Part shown: positions 26,412 through 36,532 of the stretch, piece by piece | Layout of the letters: every line of letters begins with the position of its first letter | Position numbering within the stretch: position 1 is the stretch's first letter | Program-made: the position numbers and the translations under genes | Notes under the pieces: generated by a model | Database searches by the model: none | The model's input: the letters and a program-made list of their open reading frames with translations, nothing else | Told to the model about the DNA's origin: nothing | Assembly (NCBI GenBank): GCA_002708825.1 | Contig: PAPF01000033.1 | Span: forward strand, 1-64,000 | DNA length: 64,000 bases | DNA from: Phyllobacteriaceae bacterium | GTDB lineage: Bacteria > Pseudomonadota > Alphaproteobacteria > Rhizobiales > Rhizobiaceae | Direction of reading: 5' to 3'

Positions 26412-26864
26412 TCAGGCGGCCTTCATGTCCTTGACGGCCTTGTCGAAGGCGGTCTTGGCCGGCTTGGCAAGGTCTTCGGCAGCCTTGGTGGCGGCGGCCT
26501 GGACGTCCTTGGCCTGCTCGGCAGCCATTTCGGTCTGCTTGCGAACGAAGGCGGTCTGCAGCTCGACGAAGTCGGAGAACGACTTCACGCCCAGCAGGGC
26601 TTCCATGTGGGAGAAGCCGGCTTCGGCATTGGCGCGCATGGCGGAAATGGTCTTGAGCGAAACGGACTGGACGGCGCCCTTGACGGTTTCCATGGAGTCC
26701 TCGACCATCTTCTGGGCTTCCTCGGCGTTCGACTTCATCTTGGCGTAGGCTTCCTGGGTCTGCTCAACGCCCTTCTCGGCGAAGGCGCGCATCTGGTCGG
26801 TCGCCTTGGTTGCGTCGAAGGCGGGGAATTCGATGGTTTCAGCGGTCTTTGCAGCCTTGGTCAT
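26412..26864 (-). CDS. phaP: Phasin family protein (PHA granule-associated)
   Basis: 150-residue, Ala/Lys/Glu-rich, almost entirely helical protein that coats polyhydroxyalkanoate granules. It has the Phasin_2 layout: FDATKATDQMRAFAEKGVEQ, KMKSNAEEAQKMVEDSMETV, ISAMRANAEAGFSHMEALLG, VKSFSDFVELQTAFVRKQTE then MAAEQAKDVQAAATKAAEDL and KPAKTAFDKAVKDM. Start MTKAAKTAET is chosen with a GGATCAT upstream site; the longer frame has no family match. Two matching operator-like sites lie upstream (26934-26946 and 26955-26967), the likely PhaR targets. Divergent from the large sensor kinase. Confidence 0.9.
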   Translation of the reverse strand: MTKAAKTAETIEFPAFDATKATDQMRAFAEKGVEQTQEAYAKMKSNAEEAQKMVEDSMETVKGAVQSVSLKTISAMRANAEAGFSHMEALLGVKSFSDFVELQTAFVRKQTEMAAEQAKDVQAAATKAAEDLAKPAKTAFDKAVKDMKAA

Positions 26865-26933
26865 ATCATGATCCTCATAATGTTGACCGGCTCTCGCCGG
26901 TGTGAGTTGATAAGCTTCAATATAGAGATCTTT

Positions 26934-26967
26934 TTGTGCATTGCAACATATTTTTTGCACCGCACAA
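26934..26967 (-). promoter_or_regulatory. Paired TTGTGC-N2-TGCAA sites upstream of phasin
   Basis: TTGTGCATTGCAA at 26934-26946 and, on the opposite strand, TTGTGCGGTGCAA at 26955-26967. The two 13-mers agree in all positions except the central two and their centres are 21 bases apart, two helical turns. TGC-rich near-palindromes upstream of phasins are bound by the PHA-sensing repressor PhaR. PhaR itself is not in the window. Confidence 0.55.
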
Positions 26968-27051
26968 TTCCGGGAGGAGAATTAACCACTTGGGGAGTTT
27001 GGCGGGCCGCCGGGCGGGGTCAAACATGGACGGTGGCGGAGCCAGGGACTA

Positions 27052-27066
27052 TTAAGAAAGGGTAAA
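27052..27066 (+). promoter_or_regulatory. CtrA-like box before the large kinase
   Basis: TTAA-GAAAGGG-TAAA is one base off the CtrA consensus TTAA-N7-TTAA, 43 bases before the start of the PdhS-like kinase. A match of this quality occurs by chance now and then; a second one is at 62482-62496. Confidence 0.25.
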
Positions 27067-27108
27067 GCTGCCGGGACGCCGGTCACAAGCGAAAGCAGGG
27101 TCGCAGAC

Positions 27109-30100
27109 ATGGAAACGGGCGCATACCCCTTTCTCGACATCGCCGTGAACGATGCTGTGCGCGGGCGCCTTGCCGCCGGCGACGCGCTCGCGGTGCTGTC
27201 GGCCGATCTGTCGAGGATCGTCTGGGCGAACGGGCACGGCGCCCTGATCTTCGGCTTTGACGGCCCGGAGGACGCCATTGGCCGGGATACCGGCCTGTCG
27301 GTGACCGCACACCGCCAGATCGCCGGCCTCAGGGGGTTTCCACGCCTGCCCCGGGAAATGCCCGTTCTCGTCCGCATGGGCACCGGCATCGGCTCGCGAA
27401 CCGTCGCCTTCCAGGCAAGCAGCATCCTTCTGCCTCGCGGCGAGGCTGCCATCCTGCTGGCCATACCCGCCGAGGCGCGGGGCGAGTACGGCAAGCCGCA
27501 GGTGGTCGCCGGCCTTTCAGGCCCGGAAAACCATGCCGCGCTCATCGGCCCGAACGGCGAAGTGCTGGAATGCACGGACGGCTATGACCGCCTTGGCATC
27601 GCGGCACAAACCCTGGCGGCTCTGGTCAAGGCGGTGGCGCATGAGGACGACCGTCTCGTCAAGCGCATGATCGACAGCCGTCGCGGGCCGCTGCCCGCCG
27701 GTTTCGCCCGCCTCCGCGACGACCCGGCCCTTCACCTGCTGCTCGCCGTCGAGCCCGAGTCTGATGCGGAGGACAAGGCCGCGCCCGGTGAAGACCGGCC
27801 CACCGAGAGGCTGCCGCTTGCGGGCAGTGGCCCCGATGAAGGCGAGGGCTTGCGGCCGGAAGGCACCGGAAGGCCCGGTCCGCGCAGCATTGCCGAAATG
27901 GTGGGACTGGCCTTCACGGCGGCCAGGCCCGAGGATGAGAACGGCGGGGCGGCAGACAGGCTGCGGGACGACCGTCCGGCCAATGACGACATGCCCGATG
28001 CGGCCGCAGTCGATGAGCCGGGCATCGCAGGTACCATGCATGGCGGCGGCGGTGCGCCCGGCAACACCGCGCCACATGACGACTGGTATTTCGAGCAGCC
28101 TGAACAGGCTGCGCGCCCTGCACCGGATGACGGGACGCCTCCGTCCGGCCCTGAGAAGACTGACGGGGAGGATGCCGCACCATTCGTCGCGCAACCAGGC
28201 GGGGATGCCCAGCCGGTGCGGTTCGTATGGCGCACCGACGCGGAAGGGCGTTTCACGTCCATCTCGGACGAATTCTGCGGCGTTGTCGGGCCGGCGGCCT
28301 CAGACATCATCGGCCGCCCCTTCGAGGATGTGGCGGCGCAATTCGGCATCGATCCGGACGGAGACATTGCCGGACTGCTGTCGCGGCGCGACACATGGTC
28401 GGGCCGATGCGTGTACTGGCCGCTCCAGGGAACCGCCATGCGCGCACCCGTCGATCTCGCCGCGCTGCCGATCTACAGCCGCGACCGGAGTTTCGAGGGC
28501 TTTCGCGGCTTCGGCGTGATCCGCCCCGGCGATGCGGTCGACGATCCGGCAGCAACAGGGATGGCGCTGGCAGCCGGACAGGAAGCGCGGCGGACGGGTT
28601 CCGGTGACATGGCCGAGGCCGGCGGGGAGACGGAAGAAGCACTTCATGGCGAAACGCAGCCCCCGTTGCCGGAACCGGACGCATTGCCCGAAATGGAGCA
28701 CGATCCCTTCCATGGGGAAACACCGGCGCTGGCAGTCGACACGTCGCTGAACCGGAGACTGGCCGACAAGATCATCCGGCTCGAAGAGCGCCGCGACCGC
28801 GGGGACGGAAAGCAGCTTTCCAGCGCCGAACGGCTGGCGTTCGAATCGATCGGCCGGAAACTGCGCGAAGCCACGCCTTCCGTGGCGGAGCCGGATGGTA
28901 GCGACAGCGCGCCGGCCGAGAAGGTGAGCGCGCCGCCAGCAGCCGGGGATCACGCCGAGGCAAAGGCAGAAGCCGCAGAAGAATTGCCCGCCGCCGCATC
29001 CGCCGATACGCCTGTCGAGCCGCGCGAACCATCCCGGCCGCCGGCGCGGCGCAGCTTTGCCGGGGCCTTTGCCGGTGCCGGGGTTTCGGGCGCGATGTAT
29101 ATCGCCGCCAGCCTCGATACAGGTCCGGAGAGGACCGGCGCCAATGACGACCGCGCCGGCGCGCGGGAAATGGATGGCGTGGACACGGGCGCTTCGCCGG
29201 ATGCACTGCGCGAAGCGGAGACCCTCCTGCCGGAGGACAACGGGGTGGCGGCGACCGGGACCGGCGAACCCGCCAACGCCGACACCGGGGAGACCGGATC
29301 TTTCGAACCGGCGCCCGCCGAAACAGGCCTGGATGCCTTGCAGGAAGTGCAGGCGCCGGAAAAGGTCGAGCCTGTCTTTCCGTCCATCAACGCTTATGGC
29401 CTTGCCCGTCCGGTTGCGGCCCGGCCGGCCGGAGATGCGCTGCCGGCCATGGACACGGCAGCGGACCAGGCGCCAGACCGCATGCATGGGCCGGATGCGG
29501 AAAACGTTCCGGACGCCGCCGATGCACAGCTTGAGCCCGAAGGCGACCCGGCCCCGGAGGACGGACAGAAGGACCGGGCCGCCCCGCTGGCGCGCCGGCT
29601 CGCCGCAGGCGACGTATCGCCGTCCTTCCTGGCCCGGCTCCCGGTGCCCGTTCTCGTCAGCGGCGGCGGCAGCCTCGCCTATGCCAACGCCGCTTTCCTC
29701 TCGTTCAGCGGCCATGCCTCGCTCGCCGAACTGGACGCGACCGGCGGGCTCGACGCGCTGTTCGGCGAAGCCGGACCGGAAGGGCCGGAAATCCGTCTGG
29801 CCGACGGCAGCACGGCGCGGGTGCGAACGCACATGCAGACCATCGGCTGGAATGGCGGCAAGGCGCTCATGCTGGCCTTTCTCGATGCCGGCGACGAAGA
29901 CGAGGCGGAAAGGCCGGAGGGTGCTGACATGCCTTCCGGCGAGCCATCCGGCGACGCACCGCGCGTCAACGCCTTCCTGACATCCGAAACGACGGAGAAG
30001 CTGCAGGCAACGGTCCGCCAGCTCAACACGATCCTCGACACGGCGACCGACGGCGTCATCCTGATCGAGAATGACGGCACCATCCGGGCGATGAACCGTT

Positions 30101-31119
30101 CGGCCCAGGCGCTGTTCGGCCATGACAGCGAGGCGATGACCGGGGAACCCTTCATCCGGCTCTTCGCCACCGAGAGCCAGCGCGCGGCCGGGGATTATCT
30201 TTCCGGACTGGCAGGGAACGGCGTGGCCAGCGTCCTCAATGACGGGCGCGAGGTCATCGGCCGGGAAGCCAAGGGACGCTTCATCCCGCTCTACATGACC
30301 ATCGGCAAGCTGCCTTCGGACGGCGGTTTCTGCGCGGTGATGCGCGACATCACCAACTGGAAGCGCGCCGAGGAAGAGCTGACCGAGGCGCGCCGCCAGG
30401 CCGAAGACGCCTCCAGCCAGAAGACGCAGTTCCTGGCACGCGTCAGCCACGAGATCCGCACCCCGCTCAACGCCATCATCGGGTTTTCCGAACTGATGCT
30501 TGGCGAGCGCTTCGGACCGATCGGCAACCAGCGCTACAAGGACTACCTGCGCGACATCAACCGGTCGGGCAATCACGTTCTCGACCTCGTCAACGACCTG
30601 CTCGACATCTCCAAGATCGAGGCGGGGCACCAGGAACTTTCGCACGAGGCAGTTCCGCTCAACGACATCCTCTCCGAGGCCGTCGCCATCATGCAGCCGC
30701 AGGCCAACCGGGAGCGCGTCATCATCCGTTCCTCGCTCGTCTCCGGCCTGCCCGACGTGGTGGCGGACAAGCGGTCGATGCGCCAGATCGCGCTGAACCT
30801 GTTGTCAAACGCGGTGAAATTCACGCCCCCCGGCGGGCAGGTGATCGTGTCGACCTCCTACGAGGCTAGCGGCGAGATCGTCATGCATGTGCGCGATACC
30901 GGCATCGGCATGACGGCATCGGACATCGAACATGCCATGAAGCCGTTCAAGCAGCTCAACACGATGCGCCGGACGCGCGGCGACGGAACCGGGCTCGGCC
31001 TGCCGCTGACCAAGGCACTGGTCGAGGCGAACCGGGCGCGCTTCGCCATTACCTCGACACCGGGCGAAGGCACCATCGTGGAGGTGATCTTCCCGCCGAC
31101 ACGCGTGCTCGCAGACTGA
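27109..31119 (+). CDS. Multi-PAS sensor histidine kinase, PdhS/PleC-DivJ-like
   Basis: 1336-residue cytoplasmic-looking kinase. Order: a PAS-like N-terminal region (residues 1-120), a disordered acidic Pro/Ala/Glu-rich segment (about 220-360), PAS (370-475), a second long low-complexity part (480-830), PAS (835-930), PAS (965-1080), HisKA with ARVSHEIRTPLNAIIGFSEL (phospho-acceptor His1114), and HATPase_c with N box QIALNLLSNAVKF, DTGIGM and GDGTGLGLPLTKAL. The HisKA signature, LNAIIGFSELMLGERFGPIG followed by NHVLDLVNDLLDISKIEAG, is that of the DivJ/PleC/PdhS group that controls DivK and asymmetric division. In Brucella PdhS is about 1035 residues and essential. Not fused to a receiver. No membrane helix seen. 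Confidence 0.9.
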   Translation: METGAYPFLDIAVNDAVRGRLAAGDALAVLSADLSRIVWANGHGALIFGFDGPEDAIGRDTGLSVTAHRQIAGLRGFPRLPREMPVLVRMGTGIGSRTVAFQASSILLPRGEAAILLAIPAEARGEYGKPQVVAGLSGPENHAALIGPNGEVLECTDGYDRLGIAAQTLAALVKAVAHEDDRLVKRMIDSRRGPLPAGFARLRDDPALHLLLAVEPESDAEDKAAPGEDRPTERLPLAGSGPDEGEGLRPEGTGRPGPRSIAEMVGLAFTAARPEDENGGAADRLRDDRPANDDMPDAAAVDEPGIAGTMHGGGGAPGNTAPHDDWYFEQPEQAARPAPDDGTPPSGPEKTDGEDAAPFVAQPGGDAQPVRFVWRTDAEGRFTSISDEFCGVVGPAASDIIGRPFEDVAAQFGIDPDGDIAGLLSRRDTWSGRCVYWPLQGTAMRAPVDLAALPIYSRDRSFEGFRGFGVIRPGDAVDDPAATGMALAAGQEARRTGSGDMAEAGGETEEALHGETQPPLPEPDALPEMEHDPFHGETPALAVDTSLNRRLADKIIRLEERRDRGDGKQLSSAERLAFESIGRKLREATPSVAEPDGSDSAPAEKVSAPPAAGDHAEAKAEAAEELPAAASADTPVEPREPSRPPARRSFAGAFAGAGVSGAMYIAASLDTGPERTGANDDRAGAREMDGVDTGASPDALREAETLLPEDNGVAATGTGEPANADTGETGSFEPAPAETGLDALQEVQAPEKVEPVFPSINAYGLARPVAARPAGDALPAMDTAADQAPDRMHGPDAENVPDAADAQLEPEGDPAPEDGQKDRAAPLARRLAAGDVSPSFLARLPVPVLVSGGGSLAYANAAFLSFSGHASLAELDATGGLDALFGEAGPEGPEIRLADGSTARVRTHMQTIGWNGGKALMLAFLDAGDEDEAERPEGADMPSGEPSGDAPRVNAFLTSETTEKLQATVRQLNTILDTATDGVILIENDGTIRAMNRSAQALFGHDSEAMTGEPFIRLFATESQRAAGDYLSGLAGNGVASVLNDGREVIGREAKGRFIPLYMTIGKLPSDGGFCAVMRDITNWKRAEEELTEARRQAEDASSQKTQFLARVSHEIRTPLNAIIGFSELMLGERFGPIGNQRYKDYLRDINRSGNHVLDLVNDLLDISKIEAGHQELSHEAVPLNDILSEAVAIMQPQANRERVIIRSSLVSGLPDVVADKRSMRQIALNLLSNAVKFTPPGGQVIVSTSYEASGEIVMHVRDTGIGMTASDIEHAMKPFKQLNTMRRTRGDGTGLGLPLTKALVEANRARFAITSTPGEGTIVEVIFPPTRVLAD

Positions 31120-31139
31120 ACAGGATCATTCCACTCCAG

Positions 31140-31156
31140 TTTAGAAACGTTCCAGT
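31140..31156 (+). promoter_or_regulatory. Possible Irr (ICE) box before iron-binding protein gene
   Basis: TTTAGAA-ACG-TTCCAGT matches the left arm of the Irr iron-control element TTTAGAA-N3-TTCTAAA perfectly and the right arm at four of seven positions. It lies 125 bases before the start of the iron-binding protein, at a distance where a promoter would fit. Confidence 0.35.
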
Positions 31157-31280
31157 CTTTCAGGGATTTCCTTGATTCCCGGCCGGGGCCGGGGCACTGA
31201 AAACCGGCATCCGGCAGACATGCCGGCCCCATGGAACCCCTCAGCACAGGGCCTTGACCCCTGAAGCCCAGGAGACCGGA

Positions 31281-32321
31281 ATGAAGACCCTTATCTCACG
31301 GCTGGCCTGCACCGCCGTCCTGCTTTCCCCTTTCGCCGCCGCCCCGGCGCTGGCAGAAGACGTTGTCAACATCTATTCCTACCGCCAACCCGACCTGATC
31401 GAGCCCGTGCTCGACGCCTTCACCGAGCAGACCGGCATCCAGACGCAGCTTCTCTTCCTCGACAAGGGGCTTGAGGAGCGCATCGCGGCGGAAGGCCAGA
31501 ACTCGCCCGCCGACGTGATCCTGACCGTCGACATCTCGCGCCTGACCAAGGCGAAGGAAGCCGGAATCACCCAGCCGGTGAACAGCGAAGAGATCAACGC
31601 TCACATCCCGGCCGAATTCCGCGATCCGGAAGGCAACTGGTTCGGCCTCACGCAGCGCGGCCGCGTGGTCTACGCCTCGAAGGAGCGTGTGGCGGAGGAC
31701 GAGCTGGCCTATGCCGACCTCGCCGATCCGAAGTTCAAGGGCCGCATCTGCATGCGTACCGGCCAGCACGACTACAATATCGGCCTTTTCGCCGCGATGA
31801 TCGCCCATGAAGGCGCGGAAAAGACCGAGGAATGGATGACGGGCCTGCGCGACAACCTGGCCCGCAAGCCGGAAGGCAATGACCGCGCCCAGGCCAAGGC
31901 GATCTATTCCGGCGAGTGCGACATCGGCCTTGGCAACACCTATTATGTCGGCCTGATGAAGACAAACGAGAAGGAACCGGAGCAGAAGGAATGGGCAAAC
32001 GCCATGAAGGTCATCTTCCCGACCTTCGAGAACGGCCACACCCACGTGAACGTCTCCGGCATGGCACTGGCCAGGCATGCGCCCAACAAGGAAGCCGCCA
32101 TCAGGCTGATGGAATTCCTGGCCAGCGAAAAGGCACAGCAGGTCTATGCCGAACAGGTGTTCGAATATCCGGTGAAGCCGGGCGTCGAAGCCTCGGACGT
32201 CGTGCAGTCCTTCGGCACGATCAAGGCCGACACGCTGCCACTGACGGATATCGCCAAGCAGCGCAAGGCTGCCTCGGAAATGGTCGACCGGGTTGGTCTG
32301 GATGACGGTCCGCAGAGCTGA
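31281..32321 (+). CDS. fbpA: Ferric iron ABC transporter, periplasmic binding protein
   Basis: Periplasmic Fe3+-binding protein of the FbpA/AfuA/FutA family, 346 residues with a signal peptide (MKTLISRLACTAVLLSPFAAAPALA). Binding-protein landmarks: VVNIYSYRQPDLIEPVLDAF, NSPADVILTVDISRLTKAKE, NWFGLTQRGRVVYASKE and the iron-ligand tyrosine pair GLGNTYYVGLMK. Start MKTLIS set by AGGAG upstream, not the frame's earlier Met. First gene of an operon with the permease; a hairpin at 32348-32376 separates them. Possible Irr box at 31140. Confidence 0.92.
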   Translation: MKTLISRLACTAVLLSPFAAAPALAEDVVNIYSYRQPDLIEPVLDAFTEQTGIQTQLLFLDKGLEERIAAEGQNSPADVILTVDISRLTKAKEAGITQPVNSEEINAHIPAEFRDPEGNWFGLTQRGRVVYASKERVAEDELAYADLADPKFKGRICMRTGQHDYNIGLFAAMIAHEGAEKTEEWMTGLRDNLARKPEGNDRAQAKAIYSGECDIGLGNTYYVGLMKTNEKEPEQKEWANAMKVIFPTFENGHTHVNVSGMALARHAPNKEAAIRLMEFLASEKAQQVYAEQVFEYPVKPGVEASDVVQSFGTIKADTLPLTDIAKQRKAASEMVDRVGLDDGPQS

Positions 32322-32347
32322 GCGGGTTACCGCATCGACGCGCAGGG

Positions 32348-32376
32348 AAGGCGGAGCCAGCCAACGGCTCCGCCTT
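32348..32376 (+). terminator. Intra-operon hairpin between fbpA and fbpB
   Basis: A perfect 11-bp stem (AAGGCGGAGCC/GGCTCCGCCTT, loop of 7) with a short T run (CCTTTC) 27 bases past the fbpA stop. It probably attenuates read-through so that binding protein exceeds permease, or stabilises the fbpA message. Confidence 0.6.
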
Positions 32377-32421
32377 TCGCTGCTTGCCATGACGGCGTGA
32401 GCGGGGCAAAGGACGCATCCA

Positions 32422-34122
32422 ATGCAACCCAGCCAGGCCGTCAATCCAGCCCCCCTGCCCCTCGACCGGCTGCCGCCGGTGCGCCGGTTGCGCCATCGCG
32501 CCATCGTCGCGGCGACGGCGCTCATCGCCGCACTCGTTCTGCTTCCGGTGCTCGTGCTGGTCAGCGTGGGCGTGACGGGCAGCGGCGAGGACTGGCCGCA
32601 CCTGATGGAAAACGTGCTGCCGCGCTCGACCCTCACCACGCTCTGGCTGCTGGTGATGGTTTCGGCCGGGACCGCGAGCATCGGCGTGACGACGGCATGG
32701 CTGATCGTCGCGTATGATTTCCCGTTCCGGCGGCTGCTGGCATGGGCGCTCGTCCTTCCGGTGGCCGTGCCGCCCTATCTGGCCGCCTATGCGTTCGGCG
32801 AGTTCTTCCATTTCACCGGTCCGGTCCAGACGGCGCTGCGCGCCCTGTTCGGCTGGCAGAGCCCGCGGGACTACTGGTTTCCCGACATCCGCTCCACCGA
32901 GGGGGCGGCGCTGGTGCTTTCGGCGGTGCTTTACCCCTATGTCTACATGACGACGCGGGTGGTCTTCCTGATGCAGGGGCGCTCCATCGCCGATGTGGCC
33001 CGCACGCTCGGCGCCCGCCCCGGCAAGGTGTTCCGGCGCATCCTGCTGCCGGTGGCGCGCCCCGCCATCATCGCCGGCGTCGCGCTGGTGCTGATGGAAA
33101 CGCTCAATGACATCGGCGCGGTGGAATATCTGGGCGTGCGCACCCTCACCTTCTCGGTCTATTCGACCTGGCTGAACCGGGGAAGCCTGGAGGGCGCGGC
33201 GCAGATCGCGGCGGTGATGATGGTGATCGTCTTCGCCATCCTGATGACCGAGCAATGGGCAAGGCGCAAACAGGGCTTCCATGCCGCCCGCGCCACGCAG
33301 ATCAAGGCCCGTCCGCCACGGCTGCAACTCACCGGCTGGCGCGCGGCCGCAGCCTTCATCGCCGTGCTTCTTCCCGTCCTGGCCGGGTTCGGCATTCCCA
33401 TCCAGGTCCTTGGCACCTTCGCGCTGCGGCGCCTGGACCAGCTTTTCGAGCCGGCGCTGCAGAATGCCTTTGTCAGTTCCGTTCTCGTGGCATCCGCCAC
33501 GGCCGTGCTGACCGTCAGCGTGGCGCTCATGCTGCTCAATGCGGCCCGGCTGGTCCGCCGGCCCGGCGTGCTTGCCATGGCACGGGTTTCGACCATCGGC
33601 TATGCCCTGCCGGGCACGATCCTCGGCCTTGGCCTGCTGTTTGCGCTGGCCCGGTTCGACAACACGGTGGACGGCCTGGCACGCGACTGGCTGGGCCTGT
33701 CCACCGGGCTGCTGGTCAGCGGCACCGCGGGGGCGGTCATCTATGCGTGCACGATCCGCTTCCTGGCGCTGGCGGAAGGCACGATCCGCTCCGGCCTGGA
33801 AAAGCTGCCGCGCAATATCGACGATGCGGCACGCTCGCTCGGCTGCACGCCGGCGCGCTCGGCCCGGATCGTGCTGCTGCCACTGCTGACACCGGCCATC
33901 ATGACGGCCGGGGTGCTGGTCTTCGTCGACACCGTGAAGGAATTGTCAGCGACGATCCTGCTGAGGCCCTTCGGCTTCTCGACCCTGGCGACCCATGTCT
34001 ATGAAAACGCATCGCGTGGCGTTGTCGAGGACGGCGCCGTCGCGGCATTGCTGATCATCGTGACCGCGCTGGCACCCGTGATCCTGTTGTCGCGCGCGCT
34101 GATGCGTGACGAGACATCCTGA
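32422..34122 (+). CDS. fbpB: Ferric iron ABC transporter permease (fused two-domain FbpB)
   Basis: 566-residue inner-membrane permease with two tandem BPD_transp_1 domains, as in FbpB/SfuB. Helices begin at about residue 30 (ATALIAALVLLPVLVLVSVGV). EAA-like loops are VARTLGARPGKVFRRILLPVARPAIIAG (first domain) and DDAARSLGCTPARSARIVLLPLLTPAIMTAG (second). The expected third gene, the ATPase fbpC, is absent: downstream is a convergent gene. It may be encoded elsewhere or the complex may borrow another ATPase. Start has AAGGA upstream. Confidence 0.92.
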   Translation: MQPSQAVNPAPLPLDRLPPVRRLRHRAIVAATALIAALVLLPVLVLVSVGVTGSGEDWPHLMENVLPRSTLTTLWLLVMVSAGTASIGVTTAWLIVAYDFPFRRLLAWALVLPVAVPPYLAAYAFGEFFHFTGPVQTALRALFGWQSPRDYWFPDIRSTEGAALVLSAVLYPYVYMTTRVVFLMQGRSIADVARTLGARPGKVFRRILLPVARPAIIAGVALVLMETLNDIGAVEYLGVRTLTFSVYSTWLNRGSLEGAAQIAAVMMVIVFAILMTEQWARRKQGFHAARATQIKARPPRLQLTGWRAAAAFIAVLLPVLAGFGIPIQVLGTFALRRLDQLFEPALQNAFVSSVLVASATAVLTVSVALMLLNAARLVRRPGVLAMARVSTIGYALPGTILGLGLLFALARFDNTVDGLARDWLGLSTGLLVSGTAGAVIYACTIRFLALAEGTIRSGLEKLPRNIDDAARSLGCTPARSARIVLLPLLTPAIMTAGVLVFVDTVKELSATILLRPFGFSTLATHVYENASRGVVEDGAVAALLIIVTALAPVILLSRALMRDETS

Positions 34123-34133
34123 CGGCGAACAAG

Positions 34134-34167
34134 AAAAAAGCGCTTTCCGTCATTCAGCGGAAAGCGC
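34134..34167 (-). terminator. Strong Rho-independent terminator (minus strand)
   Basis: A perfect 10-bp stem (GCGCTTTCCG/CGGAAAGCGC, loop of 8) is followed on the minus strand by TTTTTTC. It terminates transcription coming from the acetoacetyl-CoA synthetase side, 205 bases past that stop codon. Confidence 0.85.
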
Positions 34168-34372
34168 CTGAAAAATTTCGGCAAGCTGTCAAGTTCGCTC
34201 AAACTCAGTCTGTCGGCGTCAGGTCGAAAGACTTCAACAATCAGTTAACGCGATCATGCGACGAAGACCTTAACGATACATTACCGCCGGACTGTGTGTT
34301 CTAGGCATCTCCCATTGAGACTGCGCGTGGTAAATTTCCATTTCACCTTCCATTAACCATGCCGGACCGGTC

Positions 34373-36328
<1,956 letters not shown>

Positions 36329-36532
36329 GCTAACCTCCCTTTCCATGCCGGCCTGTGTTGCCGATGCGGCATCATTTCGCAAGAGCGTATAAACCCCGGC
36401 CGCCTGCGTCGGCGCAAGCCGCGCGCCGCAGATGCCTGTGGTAAAAGGGGGCATGGCCGCCCGGCGTCCTTGAAATGGCCATCGCGTCGGGTACAGCTTG
36501 GGGAGGATCGAAAGGCGGGAAAAAGGAAGCGC

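Noticed and set aside
26975-26987. TTAACCACTTGG as a further GntR-type operator before the large kinase
   Set aside because: Only one half resembles the shared glc/lut site; no second arm at the right distance.
28300-30645. 781-residue minus-strand frame within the large kinase
   Set aside because: Opposite strand of the PAS/HisKA coding sequence, whose motifs are unambiguous.
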